From positions 1 through 64,000 of the forward strand of contig JAPPLK010000106.1 in assembly GCA_028819435.1 (NCBI GenBank): a stretch of 64,000 bases of DNA. Direction: 5' to 3'. The notes under the pieces are model-generated. The model searched no databases. It was given only the letters and a program-made list of their open reading frames with translations, and had not been told where the DNA came from. The stretch is from Nitrospira sp. (lineage in GTDB: Bacteria > Nitrospirota > Nitrospiria > Nitrospirales > UBA8639). The first letter of the stretch is position 1; each line of letters starts with the position of its first letter. Made by a program: the position numbers and the translations under genes. Below are positions 34,329 through 43,411 of this stretch, in pieces.

Positions 34329-35210
34329 GTGGTCGGATTCGCCGTATTGAGAGCCGTACTGGTTGCAGGTCTGTTCGCGGGTTGGTGCAGTCCCGGGTTC
34401 GGGCAGGTTGCGCCTACCGTGATCCAGGATGCGGGCGTCTACTTTCCCGATCAAACGGGAAATGAGTGGAAATACCAAGGGCGTATCGCCGAAGGCGTCG
34501 TGAACCAGATCGAAGATAAAACGTTCGTGAACGTTTCGAAGGTCACGGGAACAGAAAAAAAGGACGGCGTCGTGGTCACGGTGTTCCACGATACCAATCC
34601 CGGTGACCAGGGGCCCACCGACAGTTATTATCTGCGAGACGTGGCAGGTATTCGTTACTATGGATCCAAACCGGGGACGATTCTGGAACGGCAGTTGATT
34701 CCCTATCAAATCGTGCGGTTTCCTCTCGAAGTTCCAAGCTCCTTTCATCAATTGGACCGGAAAAACCTCAATTTGGGCTTGGACCTCGATCGTGACGGAC
34801 AGGCAGAGACCGTGGACGTCCGGGCTACGGTGAACCTCGCGGGGCAGGAAGCCGTGACCGTGCCGGTCGGGACGTATGAAAAGGCGATTCGCATGGAAGC
34901 GCACATGAACCTGTTGGTGCATTTGTCCGGAGACGGCACGCGCATTACCGGATTCGACACGATGACGCTGTGGTTGGCGAAAGGCGTGGGGTTGGTCAAA
35001 TACATTGAGCGCCAGATGGTTCCGATGGTCGGAGCAGGCAAGGACCGGTTGATTGAAATTACCGAAGAATTGGAAGAAGCCAGCTTACAGGACGGGACCG
35101 TCCGGCTCAGCCGGCGCAAACCCGCGACGTATGGTGTTCTCGCACGTCAGCCGTTGAACCATGAATTGTTCCAGGTACCCATCCCCTCCGGCCTTGACGC
35201 CTACCCCTGA
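34329..35210 (+). CDS. Secreted hypothetical protein, 293 aa
   Basis: GTG start with AGGAG six bases upstream. A signal peptide (AVLVAGLFAGWCSPGFGQ) precedes a mature domain starting YFPDQTGNEWKYQG. The pattern YFPxxxGNxWxY is seen in many secreted beta-rich proteins of unknown function. Multiple beta strands follow to about residue 250. The last 42 codons overlap the 3' end of putA on the opposite strand by 126 bases, an unusually long convergent overlap. The function is unknown. Confidence 0.7.
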   Translation: MVGFAVLRAVLVAGLFAGWCSPGFGQVAPTVIQDAGVYFPDQTGNEWKYQGRIAEGVVNQIEDKTFVNVSKVTGTEKKDGVVVTVFHDTNPGDQGPTDSYYLRDVAGIRYYGSKPGTILERQLIPYQIVRFPLEVPSSFHQLDRKNLNLGLDLDRDGQAETVDVRATVNLAGQEAVTVPVGTYEKAIRMEAHMNLLVHLSGDGTRITGFDTMTLWLAKGVGLVKYIERQMVPMVGAGKDRLIEITEELEEASLQDGTVRLSRRKPATYGVLARQPLNHELFQVPIPSGLDAYP

Positions 35211-38060
35211 CAAGCGATGCCCGCCAAAGGGTTGTCGTCCGACCAGCGACCCGGTAATGGGGCGGTTGATGTACAAATTTCCCACGTCAAACGCTTCACG
35301 AGCCCGCTGAATATTCGAGGGGCTTCGGGAGTAAATCCCGCCGGTCAACGCAAAATCCGATTGCATCGCGACGCGCAGGGCTTCAGGCAACGTGGCGCAA
35401 CGGAACACGGCGACGACGGGACCGAAAATTTCTTCACGCGCCAGTCGATGATGCGGTTGTATTCCGGTCACGATGACCGGCCCCTGGAACCAGCCCTCAC
35501 TGGTCATCTTTTGGTCCAGCAGGATCGTTCCTTCCTGTCCGGCGATCTCGACGTATGCCCGAACTTTTTGAAGGGCGCGTTCGTCGATCATCGGTCCCAT
35601 GTGATGGGCCGGGTTTTCCGGCGGACCGACGTGGAGGCTTTGCGCGGCCTGCGTCAACCGTTCGACAAACTCGTCATACACCGGTTCGAGTGCGATGGCA
35701 CGGGAACAGGCGGAGCATTTTTGTCCCTGATACCCGGTAAAGGACGACAGGACTCCACTCACGGCTTCATCCATGTCCGCGGTTTCGTCCACGATAACGG
35801 CGTTTTTTCCGCCCATTTCCGCAATAGCGCGCTTCACGTGGGATTGGCCGGGCGACACCTGCGCGGCTTGCCGGATAATCTCAAGCCCGGCTTCCTTGGA
35901 GCCCGTGAAAGCGATCACGTCAATCCGGGGATGGGCGACGAGCACTTTCCCGATTTCAGGTCCGCCCGGGAGAAGGTGCAGGACGTCGTCGGGGAGACCG
36001 GCTTCCTTGTAGAGAGCAAACAGGTGATACCCCATCATCGGCGAACGTTCCGAAGGCTTGAACAGAACGGTGTTACCCGTCACCAACGCGGCCGAGACCA
36101 TCCCCGTCGGAATAGCCAATGAAAAATTCCATGGAGAAATGACCACAGCCACCCCGCGCGGCAGCCATTCGAGATGATTCAATTCACCCGGTTCGTGCCC
36201 GATGAGCTGCGGGCGTTCCAGGCGTTGCACCTGGCGGGCGTAGAATTCGAGAAAGTCAATGGCTTCGGCAACGTCGGCATCCGCTTCTCTCCAGGGTTTT
36301 CCCGTTTCAAAAATTTCCCACGCGGCCAACTCGAACCGGCGTTGCCTCATGAGTTCCGCCACGCCACGGAGATACTCGGCGCGCGTACTGGCCGGCGTGG
36401 TACGCCAGGATGCAAACGCTTCATGCGCGGCCTGAATCACCGGTTCCAATTCAGCAGGGGAATAACAGGGCACGCGGGCAACGACCTCATCCGGCCGGCT
36501 GGGATTGATCGAAACCAGTTCGTCTTTCAATGCCCCGATTGTCGAAGGTACCGTGAAGGCAGGTGACTGCCCGAGTTGCCGGTTAACTTTTTCAATGGCT
36601 TGCGTCATGGCAAGCCGCGATGCCTCGCGTGAAAAATCCGTGTGCGGTTCGTTGTGAAAACGCGAGCCGGCGTCCGGTTGGGAGAGAGAGTCCGCGTGGC
36701 TGCCCGTTGCCTCCGGTGGGGCGAGTAAGACCTCAAGAGGCGTGTCCCGCTTGCGCTGTTGTGAGAGGAAGGATTCGTTGGAGGTGTTTTCCAACAGTCG
36801 CCGCACGAGATAGGCCATGCCGGGAAGAAGTTGCCCGATTGGCGTGTACACTCTCACGCGACGCCCGTATCTGACGATGGCGCGTTGCAACGAATCGGCC
36901 ATACCGTACAGCGATTGGTATTCACAGGTCTCCGGTAAGAGTCCTTGGGACTGAGCGACGGCCTCGGCGTGGGCCAAACTTCGCAAATTATGGGTGCCGA
37001 AGGCCGGACGGAGCAGCAACGGACAGGCCAGCACTTTCTTGCTGAGATGTTCAAAGTTGGCATCAGTCTCGGCTTTTCGGCTTAACACGGGGACGGGCCA
37101 ACCGCGTTGCACGTTTTGAATGGTTTCCGCGTCCCAGTACGCGCCCTTGACCAAGCGAATGTTGATGGGTGTGCCGCGTTGTCGAACCCAGTCCACGAGA
37201 CGGTCCAGGGTACCGTCGGCATCCCGAAGATAGGCCTGGAGGGCAATACCCGCCCATGGGTAATCCCGATACGCGGGTTCGGAAAAAATCCGCATGAAAA
37301 TCTCGTGGGTCAAATCCTTGAGTTCATAGTGTTCCATGTCAAAGGTCAAGGATGCCGGCAGTTGCAGCGCCACGTTCAGGATAGGCCGGAGCCGTCCGGC
37401 CACACCCTCAAAACTGCCGTCGGGATCAGCCGGATCCAATTGTGAATACAGGGCGGAAACTTTCACCGACAGGTTCACGCGCGGGATCGCCCCAAGGTGA
37501 TCACGTTCGAGCAGCGACCGGCCCGGCCATGTTTGCGCCTGTTCATGATACTCGCGAAGGGCATCCAAGCACCGGTCTCGGTATTGATCGGCTTCCGCTT
37601 CGCTGACAATGGTTTCACCCAACAGGTCAATGGACGCGCCACGTCCCGATCGCCACAGGTGTTTGAGTGCCGGCATCGCGCTGTGTATGGAGTCCCCGGC
37701 GATGAACGTATAGGCCATGCGCGTGAATTGCCGTCGCAGCACGAGAGCGCCGACGTGGGCGCCGATCCAGGTGACGGGCAGCTTCTGCAGGGACCACTTG
37801 AGGGTTCGGGGAAGAATGGGCGTGTGGCTGAAGTATTCGGCGAGAAGTCGAGTGAATTGTTCGTCCGTTTTGAGAGTGGGCAGCACGTCCACAAAGCGGA
37901 AGAGTTGAACCTTGAAATCCTCATCCTGCATCCCCCAGTCCATGAGGAGGTCATTCCACCAGCGTTGACTCAGGATGGCCGGGGTGCCGGCTTTACAGTG
38001 TTCGGCTAACGTATGCCCGATATGCTGAATGGAGGGTTCGAGGATCTCTTCCGCCCGCAT
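35085..38060 (-). CDS. putA: Bifunctional proline dehydrogenase/glutamate-semialdehyde dehydrogenase
   Basis: A 991-residue enzyme that oxidises proline to glutamate in two steps. The N-terminal PRODH barrel contains RLVKGAYWDAETI near residue 310 and YQSLYGMADSLQ near 375. The C-terminal aldehyde dehydrogenase domain has FTGSKEAG near 715, EMGGKNAVIVD near 745 and the catalytic cysteine in GQKCSACSR near 780. The C-terminal FGGHRLSGVGVKAGG matches the PutA family. There is no N-terminal DNA-binding domain. GGAGG lies upstream of ATG 38060. Electrons should pass to the quinone pool at the inner membrane. Confidence 0.95.
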   Translation of the reverse strand: MRAEEILEPSIQHIGHTLAEHCKAGTPAILSQRWWNDLLMDWGMQDEDFKVQLFRFVDVLPTLKTDEQFTRLLAEYFSHTPILPRTLKWSLQKLPVTWIGAHVGALVLRRQFTRMAYTFIAGDSIHSAMPALKHLWRSGRGASIDLLGETIVSEAEADQYRDRCLDALREYHEQAQTWPGRSLLERDHLGAIPRVNLSVKVSALYSQLDPADPDGSFEGVAGRLRPILNVALQLPASLTFDMEHYELKDLTHEIFMRIFSEPAYRDYPWAGIALQAYLRDADGTLDRLVDWVRQRGTPINIRLVKGAYWDAETIQNVQRGWPVPVLSRKAETDANFEHLSKKVLACPLLLRPAFGTHNLRSLAHAEAVAQSQGLLPETCEYQSLYGMADSLQRAIVRYGRRVRVYTPIGQLLPGMAYLVRRLLENTSNESFLSQQRKRDTPLEVLLAPPEATGSHADSLSQPDAGSRFHNEPHTDFSREASRLAMTQAIEKVNRQLGQSPAFTVPSTIGALKDELVSINPSRPDEVVARVPCYSPAELEPVIQAAHEAFASWRTTPASTRAEYLRGVAELMRQRRFELAAWEIFETGKPWREADADVAEAIDFLEFYARQVQRLERPQLIGHEPGELNHLEWLPRGVAVVISPWNFSLAIPTGMVSAALVTGNTVLFKPSERSPMMGYHLFALYKEAGLPDDVLHLLPGGPEIGKVLVAHPRIDVIAFTGSKEAGLEIIRQAAQVSPGQSHVKRAIAEMGGKNAVIVDETADMDEAVSGVLSSFTGYQGQKCSACSRAIALEPVYDEFVERLTQAAQSLHVGPPENPAHHMGPMIDERALQKVRAYVEIAGQEGTILLDQKMTSEGWFQGPVIVTGIQPHHRLAREEIFGPVVAVFRCATLPEALRVAMQSDFALTGGIYSRSPSNIQRAREAFDVGNLYINRPITGSLVGRQPFGGHRLSGVGVKAGGDGYLEQFMVQRLTCENTIRRGFAPAEPDGPVL

Positions 38061-38300
38061 GGCAACCTCCTCCCTTCATTGTACTCCTTTCCCTTGCTTT
38101 TTTGTGCAGGTCGGCTTAGCGTAGCGTAATCCGACAATGGGCCCCCCTCCTGTCATCCCTGACTCGATCGGGGATCCAGTGTCTTTGGTTTTCCAGACAG
38201 AGGAAAAAGAAAAGACGCTGGATTCCTGCTTTCGCAGGAATGACAGCTAGACTGTCGGATGAGCGTAGCGTTTCGCTGTGTCGCAACACGGAGGTCGAGT
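38061..38300. repeat. Nested palindromic repeats (families B and E)
   Basis: An outer family B pair (GTCGGCTTAGCGTAGCGTAATCCGAC at 38109 and CTGTCGGATGAGCGTAGCG at 38250) encloses an inner inverted pair. The inner pair is GTCATCCCTGA...GGGATCCAG and CTGGATTCCTGCTTTCGCAGG. The whole block can fold into one long structured RNA and separates putA from hicBA. Confidence 0.8.
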
Positions 38301-38522
38301 ATGGCGAATCAAAGTCAATTCAAGGTCGAGCTTGATCAAGAAAAAGATGGCCGCTGGATTGGCGAAGTTCCATCTCTTCCCGGTGTCCTGGCTTATGGCG
38401 CCACCCGTTCCGAGGCTCAAGCTGCCGTCCAGGCATTAGCCCTTCGGGTCCTGGCTGACAGACTGGAGCATGGAGAAACCCTGCCTGACACGCTACTCAA
38501 CGTATCATTCCACGCGGCATGA
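38301..38522 (+). CDS. hicB: HicB-type antitoxin
   Basis: A 73-residue protein with the HicB fold pattern FKVELDQEKDGRWIGEVPSL followed by PGVLAYGATRSEAQAAVQAL. GGAGG lies seven bases upstream of ATG 38301; a longer frame from 38259 would start inside a repeat. It overlaps the downstream toxin gene by ATGA. HicB proteins bind and neutralise HicA and repress the operon. Here the antitoxin comes first. Confidence 0.85.
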   Translation: MANQSQFKVELDQEKDGRWIGEVPSLPGVLAYGATRSEAQAAVQALALRVLADRLEHGETLPDTLLNVSFHAA

Positions 38523-38731
38523 GCCGCTGGCCTTCTACGCAAGCTGCTCGTGTTCTCTCTGCATTGCTTCGCATTGGTTGGTCGATTAAGCGAACAAATA
38601 GCTCCCACAAGGTCTTGGAACGACAGGGATGGACAGACGTTGTTTTTGCCTTCCATGATCGAGTTGAAATCGGCCCCAAGATGCTTGCCCGATTAGCAAA
38701 AACAACCGGGTTGAAGCCGGAAGATCTTTAG
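38519..38731 (+). CDS. hicA: HicA-type mRNA interferase toxin
   Basis: A 70-residue double-stranded-RNA-binding-like toxin. The conserved catalytic histidine is in NSSHKVLERQGW near residue 29, corresponding to the GSHH motif of the family. The C-terminal PKMLARLAKTTGLKPEDL segment is typical. The gene is translationally coupled to hicB. The protein appears full length and may be active. Confidence 0.82.
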   Translation: MSRWPSTQAARVLSALLRIGWSIKRTNSSHKVLERQGWTDVVFAFHDRVEIGPKMLARLAKTTGLKPEDL

Positions 38732-39093
38732 GTTAACCGAAGCGTCATCCGACAACCCCCGAAAGGTCATTCCTACGCAAGCAGGAATCCAGGGTCTTTT
38801 CTTCACAAAGAAAGGGACTTATCCAGAATAGTTGACAATGCTGGTTTTCTTTGCAAAACGCCTGGATTGATCGTGGTCTTAGCCCGGCTCATGCGGCCTC
38901 TCTGTCGTTGTAGCTGCCACATCTTATGCGGCTGGAGAGGACGTCAAGAAAAAGAAGCGCCATAAGCCTGCCCTCGGCTTGATCGGGGGATGGCGCGGCT
39001 ACACATAAGAAGAACCCGTCAACTATTCTTGATAATTCCCTTTACAAAGGGGATGAACAAGACAACCCAACTGTCCTTGGTTCTCTCTTGTGA
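38732..39093. repeat. Repeat block including family C copy 2
   Basis: A family B/E half (38735-38800) is followed by a family C element at about 38820-39052. This copy has matching ends: TCCAGAATAGTTGACAATG on the left and CCGTCAACTATTCTTGATAA on the right, which form an inverted repeat as in a MITE. The internal hairpins are diverged. No gene is visible in this stretch. Confidence 0.7.
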
Positions 39094-40323
39094 TCATCTC
39101 TCGATTTCCCGGCACGGCTTGATACGGCGGCCGGTGATGGTGCCGTTGGGTCCCAGGTTGTTGACGAAGGTGCCTGAGAGGAGTTGATCCTTCTCGCCCA
39201 GCAGCAGGCTTTCTTCCTGTATGATTCCTCTTGGGAATTCCCACCTGATGTAAACGGTGTCTCCCCGGACCCGGACTGCGGCCGGCCGGGGATCCATCCG
39301 GTGGTATTGCGAGGGGGGAGGGTAGACCATGATTGTTTTATGGTCGCCGTGGTTCTGGTGATTATGAATGAGCCATTGCCACGTCCCGCACAGCCGTCGT
39401 AGCCCTTGTTCGTTTTTTCGATTGTTGCTCCACGTTTGAATCGCCTGCCACGTCGTCCATGCCTGTTGTTCGTTTCTGACTTGCAATTGGAAGAGGCCGG
39501 CCTTGACGTGCGCCGTGGCTATCGGCAGAAAGGATTGTCGGAGAAAGAGATTGATGGATGGAGCGGGGTCGTTTTCAAGTGGCTTCTCGTGCCGGCCATC
39601 CTGCGCAGGCAGGTGCTCCCAGGAATCCCGTAGTCGCTTCTGCACGCCTGGGACTCCTTGGGTTTGTGCCAGCGTTAACCAGCTATCGGGAGTGCCGGTC
39701 CAGTCCGGGTATTGTTCATGGAGAAACTGCGTGAAGACGGCGCCGTATGGAGAGGGAGGTTGCGTGGATGGCGCCGGAGGCTGCAATCGGGCGATAGTCT
39801 TGACTAAGGCCAAAAGATCGCTAAGATCCGGTTGGGTCCGCTTGAGCCACTCGATCTGTCGTTGTTGATCGAGAATAGTTTGAATCAGGGGTGTTTTTCC
39901 CTGAGCAAGGGCCGTCAGGAGGTCACGTGTGAGATGCCACGTCGCGAGGTTTGTCACAAAGGGTGACAGGTGCTGCCTCAACTCCTTCGGGAGGGATGGG
40001 GGCGTCCGCCCGTGTTGCGGCAGTACTCCGGATAATTCGAGGGAAGGACCGAACGTTTTCAGGAAAAAAGCCGTGGCGGCTTTATCGGAAGCAACAACCC
40101 GAGGATCTTTGTCTTGCAAAAAATCTGCAAAATCGGCCGCCCAAAGAACGTGCGGCCATGCCAGAAAAACCAGGATAAGAAACGCTTGAGCCAAGGTGCG
40201 CCGTAGCCGCTCTAATGCGTTAAACGGGCAATTGTTTTTTGAGAAAAGCGATGGTGTCGTCCCAAGCTTGCTTGGCCGAGGATTCATTGTAGAGTTCAGG
40301 CTGCACCTGATCGCAAAATCCAA
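39094..40323 (-). CDS. Hypothetical exported protein, up to 409 aa
   Basis: The protein has an internal-looking signal segment TLAQAFLILVFLAWPHVLWA, placed 45-65 residues from the first possible ATG. The true start is therefore probably nearer 40190-40287. The mature part is helical and rich in Q, L and W, and the C-terminus is beta-rich (VRVRGDTVYIRWEFPRGIIQ). I do not recognise a family. The long form overlaps the upstream hydrolase-fold gene by about 100 bases; the two probably form an operon. Confidence 0.6.
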   Translation of the reverse strand: MDFAIRCSLNSTMNPRPSKLGTTPSLFSKNNCPFNALERLRRTLAQAFLILVFLAWPHVLWAADFADFLQDKDPRVVASDKAATAFFLKTFGPSLELSGVLPQHGRTPPSLPKELRQHLSPFVTNLATWHLTRDLLTALAQGKTPLIQTILDQQRQIEWLKRTQPDLSDLLALVKTIARLQPPAPSTQPPSPYGAVFTQFLHEQYPDWTGTPDSWLTLAQTQGVPGVQKRLRDSWEHLPAQDGRHEKPLENDPAPSINLFLRQSFLPIATAHVKAGLFQLQVRNEQQAWTTWQAIQTWSNNRKNEQGLRRLCGTWQWLIHNHQNHGDHKTIMVYPPPSQYHRMDPRPAAVRVRGDTVYIRWEFPRGIIQEESLLLGEKDQLLSGTFVNNLGPNGTITGRRIKPCREIER

Positions 40324-41035
40324 TGCCCGTGCCGGGATATTGACGTATTTCTACAGTCTTTCCCGCTTCCTGTGCGACTTTCGTGATTTGTGCGAGTTCT
40401 TCGGGCGTCGCGGCATTGTCCGTTTCAGCCGCATGGTAGAGGAGCGGGCAATACATGTTCTTGATTGAATCCAGCGGGTCGGGAAGTTTTCCATAAAAGG
40501 AGACGGCTGCGCGTAGCCGCTTTCGTTTGAGGGCAAAGAGTAGGGCCAGGGTGCCGCCCAAGCCCAACCCGATCGCGGCATGCGCGTTCCGCACCGTAAA
40601 CTCCAGGTTCGGGTCTTCGGAGAGATTCGCATTCAAGAATTCGCATGAGGCATTAATGTCCTGCAAGGCCATTGGGACGTCGATTCTTTCCGCAAGAGCA
40701 TCGGCCACTTCGGCGTTGGCCGTGACCATACCGCCCTGCCGGCCGTACACGTTCGGAAGCATGACCACGTATCCCTCGCAGGCGAGTCGCATGGCCAGGT
40801 CTTTCGCGTCCGGGGTCAGCCCCCATTTGTCATGGAGCAGGAGGATGCAAGGGAATTTTCCTTTTTCCTGGGGCCAGAATTGAAAACCTTGAACCTGGTG
40901 TTCTTTGGGGATTTTGGTGGCGGCATAGGGATCGACCATCTGGTCTTTATGCGTATCGAAAACGCCTTTGCTGGAAAAGCGGACGGCTCGATACCCGATT
41001 TGATTCGCAGTAAAAGGTGTGACGTGATCCGGCAT
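40220..41035 (-). CDS. Dienelactone-hydrolase-fold protein without catalytic residues
   Basis: A 271-residue alpha/beta-hydrolase protein of the dienelactone hydrolase family, with LLLHDKWGLTPDAKDLAMRL and YVVMLPNVYGRQGG. Active members have a nucleophile in G-x-C-x-G-G and a histidine in GxGHGF. Here these read GLGLGG (leucine) and GTGIGF (isoleucine). Both key residues are thus absent, pointing to a binding or structural role. I use ATG 41035; a GTG at 41083 lies inside a family A repeat. Confidence 0.75.
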   Translation of the reverse strand: MPDHVTPFTANQIGYRAVRFSSKGVFDTHKDQMVDPYAATKIPKEHQVQGFQFWPQEKGKFPCILLLHDKWGLTPDAKDLAMRLACEGYVVMLPNVYGRQGGMVTANAEVADALAERIDVPMALQDINASCEFLNANLSEDPNLEFTVRNAHAAIGLGLGGTLALLFALKRKRLRAAVSFYGKLPDPLDSIKNMYCPLLYHAAETDNAATPEELAQITKVAQEAGKTVEIRQYPGTGIGFCDQVQPELYNESSAKQAWDDTIAFLKKQLPV

Positions 41036-41067
41036 GATAAGAGGTATTGTCGGGTTCTGCTGTAGTC

Positions 41068-41189
41068 CTCTACCTCCCCTCACCCCTCCTTACAAAGGAG
41101 GGGAATGTCAGGTGAACGACATCACAGGGGAAGCTAAGGTATACCCATCTGCTTCCTCCCCTTTGTAAGGGGAGGTCAGGTGGGGTAGA
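41068..41189. repeat. Palindromic repeat family A, copy 4
   Basis: Begins CTCTACCTCCCCTCACCCCT and ends GGGGAGGTCAGGTGGGGTAGA, the reverse arm order of copies 2 and 3. It separates thiI from the hydrolase-fold gene. Confidence 0.85.
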
Positions 41190-41251
41190 AACTTCTCCGA
41201 CTATATCGACCGGGTTGAAGTGCTGTCAACAAAATCGGGAAACGTCGCGGG

Positions 41252-42433
41252 CTAGGAAGCGTGAAAAGACAATTCGGCGAGTTCGGCGGTTTCGAGCCCG
41301 GCGCGGACCATGTCTTGGACCGGGAGCGCGGCTTCGGCTTGTTGAATGGCGTCGGGCCGGCAGCGCGTATTCGGATGAGGCGGGACGAACAACGTACAGC
41401 AATCCTGGTCCGGTTCGATGGAGGTTTCAAAGGTTCCGATTCGCTCGGCTTCATTCGTGATTTCTATTTTGTCCATCCCGATGAGCGGACGAAGAATGGG
41501 CAGGTGTGCCACCTGGCTCACGATTTGGAGATTTTCTGCGGTTTGGGAAGCCACCTGGCCCAGACTGTCGCCGGTGACCAGGCCCCAACAGTGTTCTTTT
41601 TCGGCCAGTTGCCCTGCAATTCTCATCATCATCCGCCGGTACAGGACCACGCGAATCGGAGCGGGAGAGCCGAGGACGATTTGTCGTTGAATGTCTCCGA
41701 ACGGAACGAGATAGAGGCGGGCTGCCAATTGATAACGGGTGAGCAGGCAGACGAGGTCGCGGACCTTTTCTTCGGAGGTTCGAGAGAGATAGGGCCGGCC
41801 GTGGAAATGCACGAAGACGGCCTTACAGCCTCGTTTCATCATCCGGTAGGCGGCGACCGGCGAATCGATGCCGCCCGAGATGAGGCACAGCACGTTGCGA
41901 CTGATGCCCGTGGGGAGCCCTCCCGGCCCCGGGTATTTGACGAGTGAATAGTACGCGGTGTGATCGACGATTTCCACGACCACGTTGACGTCGGCCCCGT
42001 TCAGGCGTACTCGCTTCCCGGTTGCGGCGCACACGTGGGCGCCGATTTCCCGGTTCAGTTCAACGGAGGTCTTGATAAACCGTTTGTCCGCGCGCTTGGT
42101 CGTGACGCGAAAGGTTTCATACGTGATTGATCGAAGAGCGGTTTCAATAGCCTTGCAGAGCGGCGTGATATCCGGCGCTTTGTAGTCGATCGGCAGGGAA
42201 TGGGCCAGGGAATAATTCGCCACCCCGAACGTATGGCGGATGCGATCCTGTACGTCCGCCCATGAAGATTCGTCCGTGAAGGTGATCCGGATACGGCCGG
42301 AGAGGGATTTGATTTCGGTGACGTTCGTGTTTTTGAGAGCATTGCCAAGGTGCTGAATCAATCGTTGTTCAAAAAATCCCCGGTTGCGGCCCTTGAGCGC
42401 CAACTCGTGATAGTGAACCAGGGCATAGGGCAT
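41252..42433 (-). CDS. thiI: tRNA 4-thiouridine synthase ThiI
   Basis: Introduces 4-thiouridine into tRNA and in some bacteria feeds sulfur to thiamine thiazole synthesis. The 393-residue protein has the N-terminal ferredoxin-like/THUMP region and the PP-loop CLISGGIDSPVAAYRM near residue 185. It lacks the C-terminal rhodanese domain found in E. coli ThiI, the short form common in many bacteria. Its ATG overlaps the trxB stop by one base, so the genes are translationally coupled. Confidence 0.93.
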   Translation of the reverse strand: MPYALVHYHELALKGRNRGFFEQRLIQHLGNALKNTNVTEIKSLSGRIRITFTDESSWADVQDRIRHTFGVANYSLAHSLPIDYKAPDITPLCKAIETALRSITYETFRVTTKRADKRFIKTSVELNREIGAHVCAATGKRVRLNGADVNVVVEIVDHTAYYSLVKYPGPGGLPTGISRNVLCLISGGIDSPVAAYRMMKRGCKAVFVHFHGRPYLSRTSEEKVRDLVCLLTRYQLAARLYLVPFGDIQRQIVLGSPAPIRVVLYRRMMMRIAGQLAEKEHCWGLVTGDSLGQVASQTAENLQIVSQVAHLPILRPLIGMDKIEITNEAERIGTFETSIEPDQDCCTLFVPPHPNTRCRPDAIQQAEAALPVQDMVRAGLETAELAELSFHAS

Positions 42434-43350
42434 TACCCTTCAGCCTCCAGAAACCGTTCGGCGTCCATTGCGGCCATGCAGCCGGTACCCGCTGCCGTGA
42501 TCGCCTGACGATAGTGAGGGTCCTGCACGTCGCCGGCGGCGAAAACTCCGGGCACGTTGGTTGCCGTCCCATGCGACGTTTGAATGTACCCGTTGGCATC
42601 CGTATCGAGTTGTCCCCTGAAAAGTTGGGTGTTCGGCGTATGCCCGATGGCCACGAACACGCCCTTGCAATCCAGCGTCGCCGTGTCATGGGTGACGACG
42701 TCCCGCAGGCGAAGACCCGTGACCACGTCGTCACCCATAACTTCTTCCACCATGGCATTCCAGTGGAACGAGATTTTGTCGTTCTTCATGGCCTTGTCCT
42801 GCATGATCTTGGACGCGCGAAGTTTGTCTCGACGATGAACGATGGTCACGTGGGAGGCGAATTTCGTTAAAAACGTGGCTTCTTCCATCGCGCTGTCGCC
42901 GCCTCCGATGACGACAATAGGTTGGCCCCGGAAGAAAAAGCCGTCACAGGTGGCACACGTGGAGACCCCGTGGCCGAGTAGACGGCTTTCCGAATCCAGG
43001 CCCAGGAGGTTGGCCGACGCACCGGTGGATATAATCAACGACTGCGCCTGTATGGTTTCTTCTTCGTTGATCGTGACGGTAAAAGGCCTGCGGCCCAGGT
43101 CGACCTTGGTCACGTCGGCCGTCTGAAACGTCGTGCCGAAGCGTTCCGCTTGGGCCCGCATGTCCTGAATCAGTTGCGGTCCCATAATGCCCTGGGGAAA
43201 CCCGGGAAAATTTTCCACGTCAGTCGTTAACGTGAGTTGCCCGCCGGCTTGCGAGCCTTCGATCATGAGTGGCGCAAGATTGGCTCGAGCCGTGTATATG
43301 GCGGCCGTGAGTCCTGCAGGACCCGATCCGATAATGACAACGTTGTGCAT
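42433..43350 (-). CDS. trxB: Thioredoxin reductase
   Basis: NADPH-dependent flavoenzyme reducing thioredoxin. The 305-residue protein has the FAD motif IIGSGPAGLTAAIYTA at the N-terminus, the redox-active CATC in STCATCDGFF near residue 135, the NADPH motif IGGGDSAMEEA and the C-terminal GVFAAGDVQD. It lies between coaE and thiI on the same strand, so a coaE-trxB-thiI operon is likely. Confidence 0.94.
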   Translation of the reverse strand: MHNVVIIGSGPAGLTAAIYTARANLAPLMIEGSQAGGQLTLTTDVENFPGFPQGIMGPQLIQDMRAQAERFGTTFQTADVTKVDLGRRPFTVTINEEETIQAQSLIISTGASANLLGLDSESRLLGHGVSTCATCDGFFFRGQPIVVIGGGDSAMEEATFLTKFASHVTIVHRRDKLRASKIMQDKAMKNDKISFHWNAMVEEVMGDDVVTGLRLRDVVTHDTATLDCKGVFVAIGHTPNTQLFRGQLDTDANGYIQTSHGTATNVPGVFAAGDVQDPHYRQAITAAGTGCMAAMDAERFLEAEG

Positions 43351-43411
43351 GTCGTTCTATCCTTCGTGTGAAATGAAAAAATGGTCAGGCGTGACGCGGC
43401 TTGCCTGATCG

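Noticed and set aside
38818..38850. TTATCCAGA near 38819 as another DnaA box
   Set aside because: It is part of the end of a family C repeat and deviates from TTATCCACA at the conserved CACA.
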